Part shown: positions 23,934 through 31,754 of the stretch, piece after piece | How positions within the stretch are numbered: the first letter of the stretch is position 1 | Layout: the number at the start of each line of letters is the position of its first letter | NCBI GenBank assembly: GCA_023301505.1 | Contig: JALZUP010000109.1 | Span: 1-33,109, forward strand | Reading direction: 5' to 3' | DNA length: 33,109 nt | Source of the DNA: Robiginitomaculum sp. | GTDB taxonomy: Bacteria > Pseudomonadota > Alphaproteobacteria > Caulobacterales > Maricaulaceae | Made by a program: the position numbers and the translations under genes | Notes under the pieces: model-generated | What the model was told of the DNA's origin: nothing | The model's database searches: none | The model's input: the letters and a program-made list of their open reading frames with translations, nothing else

Positions 23934-24494
23934 ATGGCTATCTATATCGCATTTGGCGCAAATTTATACAATGCGCATTTTGATGGCCGGCCTAATGATA
24001 TGGCTAGCCGCTCATCTAGCGCCATTCAAGATAGATTTAAGCAGGCCTTTGACTGGCTATCTGAGCGCGGGGTCGGCCTTGTCGCTATGTCAGGGATTTG
24101 GCGAAGTCCCGCTTGGCCAGCTGGCAGTGATCAGCCTGATTATGAAAATGGCTGCGCGCAAATTCGCACGGATTTATCCCCGCAGGCTCTTTTATCATTG
24201 ATGCATGAATGCGAGGCCCAATTTGGGCGGCGGCGCAGCGTGAAAAATGCGGCGCGCACGCTTGATTTGGATTTGCTTGATTATAATGGACAGCTAAGGG
24301 CGGGGGCGGATTTGCAGCTGCCCCATCCGCGTATGTGTCAGCGCAGTTTCGTCTTATTGCCCCTATATGAGATTGCCCCAAACTGGCATGACCCCATAAA
24401 TAAGCGCGCAATCCTAGACTGGATTGCGCGCTTACCATTATCAGATATAGAGCCTGTACACGCCATTAGGCGTGCAGGCTGGTATAAAAGCTAG
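23934..24494 (+). CDS. folK: 2-amino-4-hydroxy-6-hydroxymethyldihydropteridine pyrophosphokinase
   Basis: FolK transfers pyrophosphate from ATP to 6-hydroxymethyl-dihydropterin in folate synthesis. The 186-residue protein has the family landmarks: IAFGANL at the N-terminus, SGIWRSPAWPAGSDQPDYENGCAQI in the substrate loop region, the HPPK signature RSVKNAARTLDLDLLDYNG with both metal-binding Asp, and LPHPRMCQRSFVLLPL. No good Shine-Dalgarno precedes ATG 23934. Its stop TAG shares the palindrome CTAG (24491–24494) with the stop codon of the convergent DUF481 gene. The usual next gene, rpoZ, is displaced by that insertion. Confidence 0.94.
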   Translation: MAIYIAFGANLYNAHFDGRPNDMASRSSSAIQDRFKQAFDWLSERGVGLVAMSGIWRSPAWPAGSDQPDYENGCAQIRTDLSPQALLSLMHECEAQFGRRRSVKNAARTLDLDLLDYNGQLRAGADLQLPHPRMCQRSFVLLPLYEIAPNWHDPINKRAILDWIARLPLSDIEPVHAIRRAGWYKS

Positions 24495-25228
24495 TCGATT
24501 GTGTAGGCGAGGGCTACGCGTGTCGTCGTATCTGTATCTTCGCGCCCTACTGGAGCATCTGTGTGATAGTCAACACGGAAGCTAACTCTAGCCGCTAGTT
24601 TGTCTGATAGTTTGGCGTTAATGCCGACATCGTTCCATAGATATGTGTCGCTATCAGACCAAATAACTTCACTATCATTAAAGAGGCTAACAGCGTCATT
24701 AAAGGCATAGTCAAAATCAGATGCGGCGCGCAAAGCGAACTCGTTCTCATCATCATCTGAGCCTTGTGCAGTTTGGTTACGGAAGCCGATACCACCTTCT
24801 ACTGACCATAATTTTGGCTCATTAATGAACACGTCATAACCAAGACCTGTGCCAAGGAAATAGCCTGACTCAAAAGCGCCAAAATCATCGTCGAAATAGT
24901 TTGCATTACCATATGCATATAGACGGTCAGTGATTTGACGGTCTAGCTGGTAGCCTAAGTGAAACCGATTTTTGTTTTCAATATCTTCAGCTTCGCCATA
25001 ATCATAATTAGCGTCAAATGTATGTGTCCAAGGGCCAACTTCTTTGCCCAAGTCTAGGGAAACGCCAACATCTAGTGTCTCTGTGTTACCTGTCGTAGCA
25101 GATCCTGATATGGCCGTTTCACCTGTCCAGTCTGAAAGCCAGCTACCTATTTGAGCTTGAGCTACTGTGCCCGTTAAAAGGGGTAGTGCGAGTGTTAGTA
25201 ATAGCCGTGTTTTAAGTGTATTAGTCAT
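24491..25228 (-). CDS. DUF481 outer-membrane protein (YdiY-like)
   Basis: A 245-residue exported beta-barrel of the DUF481 family. The signal peptide (TRLLLTLALPLLTGTVAQAQ) is cleaved near residue 26. The mature part begins GETAISGSATTGNTETLDVGVSLDLG, the typical DUF481 opening, and continues as alternating aromatic strands (HTFDANYDYG, YGNANYFDDDFG, GTGLGYDVF) to a C-terminal VALAYTID. Family function is unknown; related E. coli YdiY is salt/stress linked. AAGGAG lies nine bases before the ATG. It lies between folK and rpoZ, on the opposite strand, an insertion relative to the usual order. Confidence 0.88.
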   Translation of the reverse strand: MTNTLKTRLLLTLALPLLTGTVAQAQIGSWLSDWTGETAISGSATTGNTETLDVGVSLDLGKEVGPWTHTFDANYDYGEAEDIENKNRFHLGYQLDRQITDRLYAYGNANYFDDDFGAFESGYFLGTGLGYDVFINEPKLWSVEGGIGFRNQTAQGSDDDENEFALRAASDFDYAFNDAVSLFNDSEVIWSDSDTYLWNDVGINAKLSDKLAARVSFRVDYHTDAPVGREDTDTTTRVALAYTID

Positions 25229-25588
25229 TTGTAGAATCTCCTTGTCTGAAACAACCGTTTTAATGTGGCCGAGATAAAAAGGTTTTTATGACTGGTCAAT
25301 GAACGAAAGCGGTTCTGAATCAATTAGTTTTAAAGTGTTGTTTCAAAGACATAGTTCTGCAAAATAGTTGAAAATATCGTGTTTTTCCTATGCCTTTCTT
25401 AGGGTTTTATTGAGGATTTTCTTGGTGGCTTTTAGCTGTGATTCGCGCGGTTTCTGACAACGTTTTTAAGCGTGAAATAGTAAGTGTATAATTTCACTGA
25501 TTCTATTTGCAATTATGGCTACATCTGCCTATAGAACCTGTTCATATCGCGTAGGGGGTCCCTGCGCTTTCTCGTATTGGAGTGCTCT
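25229..25588. other. 360-base intergenic region upstream of DUF481 and rpoZ
   Basis: No credible gene is visible; the short frames here lack start context and homology. It is AT-rich next to the DUF481 gene and must hold divergent promoters for DUF481 (minus) and rpoZ (plus). The only clear elements are the DUF481 ribosome-binding site at 25238–25243, the GC-rich hairpin at 25549–25567 and the rpoZ ribosome-binding site GGAG at 25579–25582. Confidence 0.6.
25549..25567 (+). promoter_or_regulatory. GC-rich hairpin in the rpoZ leader
   Basis: gcgtaggg (25549–25556) pairs with ccctgcgc (25560–25567), eight pairs with one G·U, around a three-base loop. It ends eleven bases before the rpoZ Shine-Dalgarno and is followed by TTT. 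It may influence rpoZ translation or be a relic of processing; evidence is only structural. Confidence 0.4.
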
Positions 25589-25963
25589 ATGGCCCGCGTT
25601 ACCGTTGAAGATTGCATTGAAAAAGTTCCAAATCGATTTGATCTTGTGCTTTTGGCCGCGCATCGCTCGCGCAATATCTCTGCTGGATCACAGCTAACCG
25701 TTGATCGTGATAATGACAAAACACCCGTTGTGTCATTGCGCGAATTAGCGGCTGAGACACTCGACCTTACCGATCTACGCGAGAGCCTTGTAACAGGGTT
25801 ACAGCGCGTCATCATTGATGATGACATGCCTGATCAGCCGGATGATGATGTGATTATCGCCAATCTTGAGCACGCGCCATCCGCGCCCGCAGAGATGGAA
25901 GAGTCTGAACTTCTACGCGCGCTACAAAGCGACCGTGATAACGGGCCAGATAATCGTTATTGA
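25589..25963 (+). CDS. rpoZ: RNA polymerase omega subunit
   Basis: Omega supports assembly of the beta' subunit and forms part of ppGpp site 1 on RNA polymerase. The 124-residue protein begins [31 protein letters not shown], the diagnostic RpoZ signature, and has a long acidic C-terminal tail ([24 protein letters not shown]) typical of alphaproteobacteria. GGAG lies six bases before ATG 25589; the in-frame ATG at 25577 would add four residues (MECS) and overlap that site. A terminator follows, then rsh, so the omega–Rsh neighbourhood links two parts of the stringent response. Confidence 0.95.
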   Translation: MARVTVEDCIEKVPNRFDLVLLAAHRSRNISAGSQLTVDRDNDKTPVVSLRELAAETLDLTDLRESLVTGLQRVIIDDDMPDQPDDDVIIANLEHAPSAPAEMEESELLRALQSDRDNGPDNRY

Positions 25964-25992
25964 TCTACCTGTCCTAATTTAAAGCGTTTTTT

Positions 25993-26034
25993 AAAGCCGC
26001 TCTGACGTCAAAGTGATTTCAGCGCGGCTTTTTT
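25993..26034 (+). terminator. Rho-independent terminator after rpoZ
   Basis: aaagccgc (25993–26000) pairs with gcggcttt (26024–26031), extended inward by ctga/tcag across a one-by-one mismatch, and ends in a run of six T (26029–26034). It separates rpoZ from rsh, so rsh should have its own promoter in the next 70 bases. Confidence 0.75.
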
Positions 26035-26105
26035 CATGGGCAGATAGGCAAATTTGAGCATCATTCACCGTTGCCCATTCTTTAAAGCGTGCCTATGTTT
26101 ATCTT

Positions 26106-28328
26106 ATGACGATCGCTGCAGAAATACTCGCCCCGTTGGACAGCTCTCCTAAGGAGATATTGCGCCAATATGAGCTGGTGGATTTAGTACGTGCCTACAA
26201 TCCCGGCGTAGACGAAGCTTTGCTCAATAAGGCTTATGTTTTTTCCATGAAGGCACATGGCGAGCAAATGCGCCATTCTGGCGATCCTTATTACGCCCAT
26301 CCTATTGAAGTGGCAGGCATTCTGACCAGTTTAAAAATGGATACGGCAAGCATATGCACGGCCTTACTCCATGATGTGCTTGAAGATACGGCGACGAGCC
26401 ATGAAGAGCTTTCCAAAATGTTTGGTGAAGAAATCGCGACATTAGTTGAGGGGGTGACAAAACTTAGTCAGCTTGAGCTCTCTGGTCAGGTGTCAAAACA
26501 GGCGGAAAATTTCCAAAAGTTTGTTCTTGCGATGAGCAAAGATTTGCGCGTGCTCTTGGTCAAGCTCTGTGACCGGCTGCATAATATGCGCACCTTGCAT
26601 TATCACCCCAAAGATAGCTCTCGCCAGCGTATTGCGCGGGAGACAATGGAGATTTATGCACCGCTGGCGCGCCGTATTGGTGTTGACCGAATTTGTACCG
26701 AGCTTGAAGACTTATCATTTAAACACATCAATCCATCTGCCTATGAGAGCATTCGTATCAAGATGGATCAATGGCGTGAAAACCGAGAGGGGCTAATCTC
26801 TCAAACCTCTGTCATGCTGCGCGACTTACTGGCTGAAAATGGCATTGAAGCGCTAGTTTATGGCAGAGAAAAACGTCCCTATGCGATTTGGCGAAAGCTG
26901 GAACGCCAAGGTATTTCTTTTGAAAATGTCTCCGATATTTATGCCTTTCGGATCATTCCTGAGACGGTTGAACAATGTTATCATAGCTTAGGGCTAATCC
27001 ATCAAAAATGGCGATATGTACCAGGACGCTTTCGGGACTTCATTTCTGTTCCTAAGCCCAATGGCTATCGCAGCTTGCAAACAACAATTATGGGCAATGA
27101 TAATCGCCGGGTTGAGCTGCAAATCCGCACGGCCCATATGGACGAGGTTGCCGAGCGCGGGGTGGCGGCCCATTGGGCCTATAAAAATGAAAGCTATGGT
27201 TTTGATCCAGAATCTGCCGCTCGCAGTGGCGGTGACCCTTTAGGGCGCATTCGCTCCATGGTGGAGATGATTGAAGATGGCGGTGATGCCGACGAATTTT
27301 TGGAAAATGCCAAACTCGACCTGTTTACGGATAAAGTCTTCACTTTCACCCCAGAAGGGGATTTGATTTCACTGCCTGCTGGGGCCACGCCTATTGATTT
27401 TGCCTATGCCGTGCATACGGATGTGGGCAATAGCTGTATTGGCGCGGTGATAAATGATCAGGAATTGCCGTTACGTACCGTGTTAAATAATGGCGATGTG
27501 GTCAAAGTTATTCGGGGCGGAACGCCGATGCCGCAGCCCGGCTGGGAAAACATTGCCGTCACGGGCCGTGCGCGCTCTGCTTTGCGCCGCTTGCAACGCG
27601 AAAATGAAGCTGAGGAGTTTCGCGATTTGGGCCGTAAATTAGCGGATCATGCTTTTGCTCGTGAGGATTTAGATTTTTCCGATACTATTATGGTGGATGC
27701 ACTTACCCGCCTGCCAAGCGCGAATAATGCCGATGATATTTATGAACAGCTCGGTAGCGGTCAGCTATCTGTACTCGAATTTATGACAGCCGTTTTTCCG
27801 GCCCGCACAATGGAGGATCATCAAGATCACTTTTTCACCCGCGATCTAATCGATAATAATACGGCGCGCCTTTACATTAAAGGCGCAGGGCTACGCGAAG
27901 GCGTTAGCTTGCGTCTGGGGGATTGCTGCTCACCTATTCATGGGGACAGGATTATTGGCTTTATGAGCGAGGGACGCGGCATTCAAATTCATACGATTGA
28001 TTGCGAGGGCCTTGTCGAGCTTGAAGATCAACCAGAACGCTGGATTGATTTGGGCTGGCGCCGTGCAGCCGAAGCCACGGTTTCAATTGGCCGCGTTTCA
28101 GCTACGGTCGAGCATGTGCCGGGGGCGCTCGCAGATGTCACCAAAATTATTGGCGAGTCGGGTGGTAATTTGAACAATATTAAAACGCTTAATCGCTCGC
28201 CGGCCTTTTTTGATATGATTTTGGACATTGAAGTGGTGGACAATCGCCATTTGTCCCATATTGTCGCCGCGCTTCGGGCAAGTGCTTATGTGGTGGCTGC
28301 CAAACGCACGCGGCTTGAAGTTGTGTGA
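26106..28328 (+). CDS. rsh: Bifunctional (p)ppGpp synthetase/hydrolase (RelA/SpoT homologue)
   Basis: Rsh makes and degrades the alarmone (p)ppGpp. The 740-residue protein shows all long-RSH domains in order: HD hydrolase (YYAHPIEVA with His65, LLHDVLEDT with His89-Asp90, KLCDRLHNMRT), so hydrolysis should be active; synthetase (GREKRPYAIWRKL from about 253, DIYAFRII, RFRDFISVPKPNGYRSLQT); TGS (about 409–470, DKVFTFTPEGDLISLPAGATPIDFAY); the CC/zinc-finger domain (GDCCSPIHGDRIIGF); and C-terminal ACT (from about 665). Most alphaproteobacteria have a single such enzyme. It sits between rpoZ and pyrE as in the class. No strong Shine-Dalgarno precedes the ATG. Confidence 0.96.
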   Translation: MTIAAEILAPLDSSPKEILRQYELVDLVRAYNPGVDEALLNKAYVFSMKAHGEQMRHSGDPYYAHPIEVAGILTSLKMDTASICTALLHDVLEDTATSHEELSKMFGEEIATLVEGVTKLSQLELSGQVSKQAENFQKFVLAMSKDLRVLLVKLCDRLHNMRTLHYHPKDSSRQRIARETMEIYAPLARRIGVDRICTELEDLSFKHINPSAYESIRIKMDQWRENREGLISQTSVMLRDLLAENGIEALVYGREKRPYAIWRKLERQGISFENVSDIYAFRIIPETVEQCYHSLGLIHQKWRYVPGRFRDFISVPKPNGYRSLQTTIMGNDNRRVELQIRTAHMDEVAERGVAAHWAYKNESYGFDPESAARSGGDPLGRIRSMVEMIEDGGDADEFLENAKLDLFTDKVFTFTPEGDLISLPAGATPIDFAYAVHTDVGNSCIGAVINDQELPLRTVLNNGDVVKVIRGGTPMPQPGWENIAVTGRARSALRRLQRENEAEEFRDLGRKLADHAFAREDLDFSDTIMVDALTRLPSANNADDIYEQLGSGQLSVLEFMTAVFPARTMEDHQDHFFTRDLIDNNTARLYIKGAGLREGVSLRLGDCCSPIHGDRIIGFMSEGRGIQIHTIDCEGLVELEDQPERWIDLGWRRAAEATVSIGRVSATVEHVPGALADVTKIIGESGGNLNNIKTLNRSPAFFDMILDIEVVDNRHLSHIVAALRASAYVVAAKRTRLEVV

Positions 28329-28408
28329 TGAGGCTTGCAGCGTAAGCGCCGCGAAAAAGGCATTTCCAGAAACAGATCATCCAAAAAGTGATTATCAAGA
28401 AAGACATT

Positions 28409-28996
28409 ATGAAGACTGAAGACGTATTAGAGATTTTTCGCGAAGCAGGCGCTTTGCTTGAAGGGCATTTCATTTTGAGTTCGGGCCTGCGTAGTCCTGT
28501 TTTCTTGCAAAAGGCCTTTATTTTTAAATCTCCCGCACGCACGGCTAAACTTTGCGCGGCTCTGGCAGATAAGGTTCGGTCAAATCTAGATGTGCAGCCT
28601 GATATTATTGTGGCTCCAGCAATGGGCGGCGTCATTCCCGGTTATGAAATGGCGCGTCAAATGGAGCTAGAAAGCCTTTTCGTTGAGCGCGAGGAGGGGG
28701 AATTTACTCTGCGCCGAGGCTTCACCCTTGAAGCGGGGCAGAAAGTGCTCATGGTTGAAGATATTGTCACGACAGGTCTGTCGTCGCGTGAATGTATAGC
28801 TGCGATTAATGCCACTGGCGCTAAGGTAATTGGCGGGGCTTGTTTGTTTGACCGCTCTGGCGGGCAAGCCGATATTGGCGTGCCGCTTATCAGCCTTGCA
28901 AGCCGCGCCTTCCCAACCTATGCGCCCGAAGATGTTCCTGCAGAGCTGGCCAAAATCCCCGCTATTAAACCCGGTAGCCGCGGGCTAAATAAATAA
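28409..28996 (+). CDS. pyrE: Orotate phosphoribosyltransferase
   Basis: PyrE joins orotate to PRPP in pyrimidine synthesis. From ATG 28409 the protein has 195 residues. It carries [18 protein letters not shown] at the N-terminus, [17 protein letters not shown], the mobile-loop region [15 protein letters not shown] and the PRPP-binding motif [14 protein letters not shown]. An in-frame GTG at 28388 would add seven residues (MIIKKDI) but lacks support. About 80 bases separate it from rsh. Its stop TAA overlaps the pdxJ ATG by one base (TAATG), starting a coupled block pyrE–pdxJ–acpS–lepB–rnc. Confidence 0.95.
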   Translation: MKTEDVLEIFREAGALLEGHFILSSGLRSPVFLQKAFIFKSPARTAKLCAALADKVRSNLDVQPDIIVAPAMGGVIPGYEMARQMELESLFVEREEGEFTLRRGFTLEAGQKVLMVEDIVTTGLSSRECIAAINATGAKVIGGACLFDRSGGQADIGVPLISLASRAFPTYAPEDVPAELAKIPAIKPGSRGLNK

Positions 28997-29790
28997 TGCA
29001 GCCCCTTGTCAAATATCCACGTCTGGGCGTGAATATTGATCATATTGCGACCTTGCGTAATGCGCGCGGGGGCAGCCATCCTGATCCTGTTGCGGGGGCG
29101 CAGGCGGCCATTCAAGCAGGGGCTGATGGTATTACCGCGCATTTGCGTGAAGACCGCCGCCATATCACAGATGATGATTTGACTCGGTTGCAGGCTTTAT
29201 GTCTTGACCAAAATATACCTTTAAATATGGAAATGGCCGCAGTGGACCCGATGGTTGAGATCGCGCTACAGACTAAACCGCATGCCGTGTGTCTTGTGCC
29301 AGAGCGGCGCGAGGAACGCACGACAGAGGGCGGTCTTGATGTGGCGGGCCTGCATAATCAGATTGCCCCGATTGTGAGAGTCTTGGCTGAAAATGGTAGC
29401 CGCGTCTCTTTATTCATTGAAGCAAATAGTCAGCAAATTGATATGTCAGCGGCAAGCGGCGCGGCGGTGGTTGAACTGCATACGGGGGCTTATGCCCATG
29501 CGTTGGAGGCGAGGGATCAGGCGCTAGCAAATGATCTTTTAGCGGCGCTTAGACAAGGAGCGGCGCAGGCCCATGCGCGCGGGCTAGAGGTTCATGCTGG
29601 ACATGGTTTGACATTTGACAATGTTGGCCTCGTGGCGGAGATCCCTGAGATTGCCGAGCTTAATATTGGGCACTTCATTATGGGGGAGGCCATATTTATG
29701 GGACTGGTCCCTGCGATTGAAAAGATGAGCGCAATGATAAAGCGCGCCCGCGATAATTCTGAACGCGGTAATTCTGGATATGGCGTTTAA
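28996..29790 (+). CDS. pdxJ: Pyridoxine 5'-phosphate synthase
   Basis: PdxJ condenses 1-deoxyxylulose 5-phosphate with 3-amino-1-hydroxyacetone 1-phosphate to pyridoxine phosphate (DXP-dependent vitamin B6 route). The 264-residue TIM barrel has LGVNIDHIATLRNARGG, HPDPVAGAQAAIQAGADGITAHLREDRRHI, MEMAAVDPMVEIALQTKPHAVCLVPERREE and the closing ELNIGHFIMGEAIFMGL, all diagnostic. It overlaps pyrE and acpS by one base each, so translation is coupled across the three genes. Confidence 0.97.
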   Translation: MQPLVKYPRLGVNIDHIATLRNARGGSHPDPVAGAQAAIQAGADGITAHLREDRRHITDDDLTRLQALCLDQNIPLNMEMAAVDPMVEIALQTKPHAVCLVPERREERTTEGGLDVAGLHNQIAPIVRVLAENGSRVSLFIEANSQQIDMSAASGAAVVELHTGAYAHALEARDQALANDLLAALRQGAAQAHARGLEVHAGHGLTFDNVGLVAEIPEIAELNIGHFIMGEAIFMGLVPAIEKMSAMIKRARDNSERGNSGYGV

Positions 29791-30218
29791 TGATTATCGG
29801 TATTGGTAATGATCTGTGTAAAATCAAGCGCATAGAGGACGTTCTTGCGAGGTTTGGCGCGCGGTTTGAAGGCCGAATCTTTACAAAGACAGAGCGCGCT
29901 TACGCGCAAAGCAAAGCAAATCCCGCCGCCAGCTATGCTAAGCGATTTGCGGCGAAAGAAGCGCTGGCTAAGGCTTTGTCGACTAAAACTACAGGGCATC
30001 TTTTTTGGCAAGATGTGGAAGTTAATAATGGCGCATCAGGCAAACCTTATTTGATTTTACATGGCGCTGCCAAGGCGCGCGCTAAGGATATGACGCCAGA
30101 CGGGTATGAGCTTATTTGTCATCTTAGCCTCACAGATGAGCCGCCCTTTGTGCAGGCTTTTGTGGTTATAGAGGCCCGCTCATTATCCGTGCCTGCCTCT
30201 TTAGGCGAGCAGGCATAA
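29790..30218 (+). CDS. acpS: Holo-[acyl-carrier-protein] synthase
   Basis: AcpS attaches the 4'-phosphopantetheine arm of coenzyme A to acyl carrier protein. The 142-residue protein has the magnesium-binding Asp8 in GIGNDL (usual consensus GIGxDL), FTKTERAYAQ, and Glu57 in KRFAAKEALAKAL. The length is slightly above the roughly 125–135 typical because of a C-terminal extension. It overlaps pdxJ by one base; lepB starts two bases after it. The pdxJ–acpS–lepB–rnc–era order is conserved in many proteobacteria. Confidence 0.95.
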   Translation: MIIGIGNDLCKIKRIEDVLARFGARFEGRIFTKTERAYAQSKANPAASYAKRFAAKEALAKALSTKTTGHLFWQDVEVNNGASGKPYLILHGAAKARAKDMTPDGYELICHLSLTDEPPFVQAFVVIEARSLSVPASLGEQA

Positions 30219-30219
30219 G

Positions 30220-31050
30220 GTGGCGCGCCGCGCCGCTAGCCGTTATGATGAAACGCGCCAGAGCACTAGCTCTGGCCCCAAGGATTTTGGATCTAAGGAC
30301 TTTGGCTCTAAGGTTTTTGGCCGCGCACCCAGCCGATTTTTTGATATATTTTTTGTGGCCTTTTGGGCGTTAATATTCGCGCTCTTGCTGCGCACATTCC
30401 TATTTCAACCCTTTTATATTCCTTCGCATTCCATGGCCCCTAATATTGTCAAAGGCGATTATGTTATCACCTCTAAATATGCTTATGGCTATGGTGGTTA
30501 TTCGGCTCTGCCTCTCACATTTCCAGAGCTTCAGAAGCGAGTGTTTCGCCGCGCGCCGCGCCGCGGGGATGTTGCAGTTTTTCGTGATGAGCGGACAGGC
30601 AGAAATATCGTCAAACGTATCATCGCTTTTGAAGGCGAGCGCGTGCGGCTTGAAAATGAGCGCGTCTTTATCAATGACGCCCCTGTTCAAACGCAGTCCT
30701 TGGAGCCACTGGCCACGCTAGACCCAAACCGCCCTCAACTGCAAAGGCGCGAAGGTCATGATAATGGAGTGAGCTATGTCACATTTAATGATGGGCAGAG
30801 CGGGCTTTATGATAATTTGGACACAGTTATTGTACCGCAAGGCCATTATTATGTGCTGGGTGATAATCGTGATAATTCCGCCGATAGCCGCGTCGCAAAA
30901 GCTGCGGGCGGGACAGCTATGGTATCTGAAAATGAACTCATTGGACGGGCAGAGTTTATTTTGTTATCCGTAAGTGACAATTTTTCACTCAAAAATCCAT
31001 TAACTTGGCATAATGTGCGGCGTGATCGCTTCTTTAAGGATATTCCATGA
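30220..31050 (+). CDS. lepB: Signal peptidase I
   Basis: LepB cleaves Sec and Tat signal peptides at the periplasmic face of the inner membrane. The 276-residue protein begins at GTG 30220 (AAGG just before); it is the only start upstream of the membrane segment. One transmembrane helix lies at about 40–62 ([19 protein letters not shown]). The serine nucleophile is Ser71 in IPSHSM (usual PSGSM), the general-base lysine is Lys132 in [15 protein letters not shown], and box E is [15 protein letters not shown]. The cytoplasmic N-terminus is unusual: residues 21–34 are three near-copies of KDFGS. Its stop overlaps the rnc start (ATGA). Confidence 0.95.
   Translation: MARRAASRYDETRQSTSSGPKDFGSKDFGSKVFGRAPSRFFDIFFVAFWALIFALLLRTFLFQPFYIPSHSMAPNIVKGDYVITSKYAYGYGGYSALPLTFPELQKRVFRRAPRRGDVAVFRDERTGRNIVKRIIAFEGERVRLENERVFINDAPVQTQSLEPLATLDPNRPQLQRREGHDNGVSYVTFNDGQSGLYDNLDTVIVPQGHYYVLGDNRDNSADSRVAKAAGGTAMVSENELIGRAEFILLSVSDNFSLKNPLTWHNVRRDRFFKDIP
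30257..30276 (+). other. Perfect 8-bp hairpin in the lepB 5' coding region
   Basis: gccagagc (30257–30264) and gctctggc (30269–30276) pair around acta. It has the same size and loop length as the hairpin at 20827–20846 near the start of recJ, and precedes the KDFGS repeats. It lies within codons 13–19 of lepB. Confidence 0.6.
30280..30321 (+). repeat. Three imperfect 15-bp tandem repeats in lepB
   Basis: aaggattttggatct (30280–30294), aaggactttggctct (30295–30309) and aaggtttttggc (30310–30321) encode [10 protein letters not shown] and KVFG. They lie in the cytoplasmic N-terminal tail before the membrane segment. Third-position differences suggest the duplication is not brand new. Confidence 0.88.
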
Positions 31051-31742
31051 CCTCCAAAACGCCGCCTCAGGTCAAAACCCTTGAAGGCACAATTAATTAT
31101 GAGTTCAAAGACAAAGAGCTAGCCCTTCGGGCGCTAACGCATAGCTCTTATGGCGATGGCCGCCGCGCTATGAGTGATAATGAACGTCTGGAGTTTTTAG
31201 GAGACCGCGTTCTTGGATTATAGACCGCGCACCGGCTTTTTGAAACGATAGGGGGCGCGGAGGGTGATATGGCGCGCAAGCTTAATGCTTTGGTGCGCAA
31301 AGAAACCTGCGCGCTAATTTCCCGCAAAATCTTTCTGGGCGAATATTTACGCCTATCTCCCGCAGAGATTAAACAAGGGGGCCGCGAGAAAACCTCTATT
31401 TTAGGCGATGCCTGCGAAGCCTTACTCGGCGCGATTTATTTGGACGGGGGCTTAGAGGCCGCGAGCGCCTTTTACGATGTCTATTGGGCAGAGGAAATAG
31501 ACCGCGTCTGTAAAACAGATGAACGCGACCCCAAGACAGAATTGCAAGAGCGCGCCTCCGCTCAAGGGGGAGGGCAGCCCATTTACACAGTGATTGAACG
31601 CTCTGGCCCTGATCACCGCCCGCTCTTTATCATTGAAGTTACGGTCGAAAAATTTGGGGAAGCACGCGGTACAGGCAAGTCAAAAAAAGATGCAGAACGC
31701 TTTGCGGCAAAACATTTACTTGAAAACTGGCCCGCAACATAG
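31047..31742 (+). pseudogene. rnc: Ribonuclease III gene interrupted by an in-frame amber codon
   Basis: RNase III cuts double-stranded RNA, notably the 30S rRNA precursor. Read through, this gene encodes 231 residues: nuclease domain with signature [14 protein letters not shown] (catalytic Glu50, Asp54) and Asp121/Glu124 in GDACEALLGAIYLDGG, then a dsRNA-binding domain from about 155 (DPKTELQERASAQGGG to the end). Codon 59 is TAG (31221–31223), right after the signature helix; both sides are in one frame and nothing else is damaged. A single change from TTG (Leu) would explain it. ATG 31269 preceded by GGAGGG (31259–31264) could restart a 157-residue C-terminal fragment lacking Glu50/Asp54. 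TAG is a normal stop for other genes here. Sequencing error, recent mutation or a split gene are all possible. Start overlaps lepB; era follows after 12 bases. Confidence 0.9.
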
Positions 31743-31754
31743 CATGGCACTCTG

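Noticed and set aside
23923-24201. Alternative frame overlapping the start of folK
   Set aside because: folK in the adjacent frame has all HPPK motifs; the alternative has no domain and ends early.
31221-31223. TAG as a reassigned sense codon
   Set aside because: TAG ends several intact genes here (the QEGLA gene, the lipoprotein, folK, era and rnc itself), so general reassignment is excluded.
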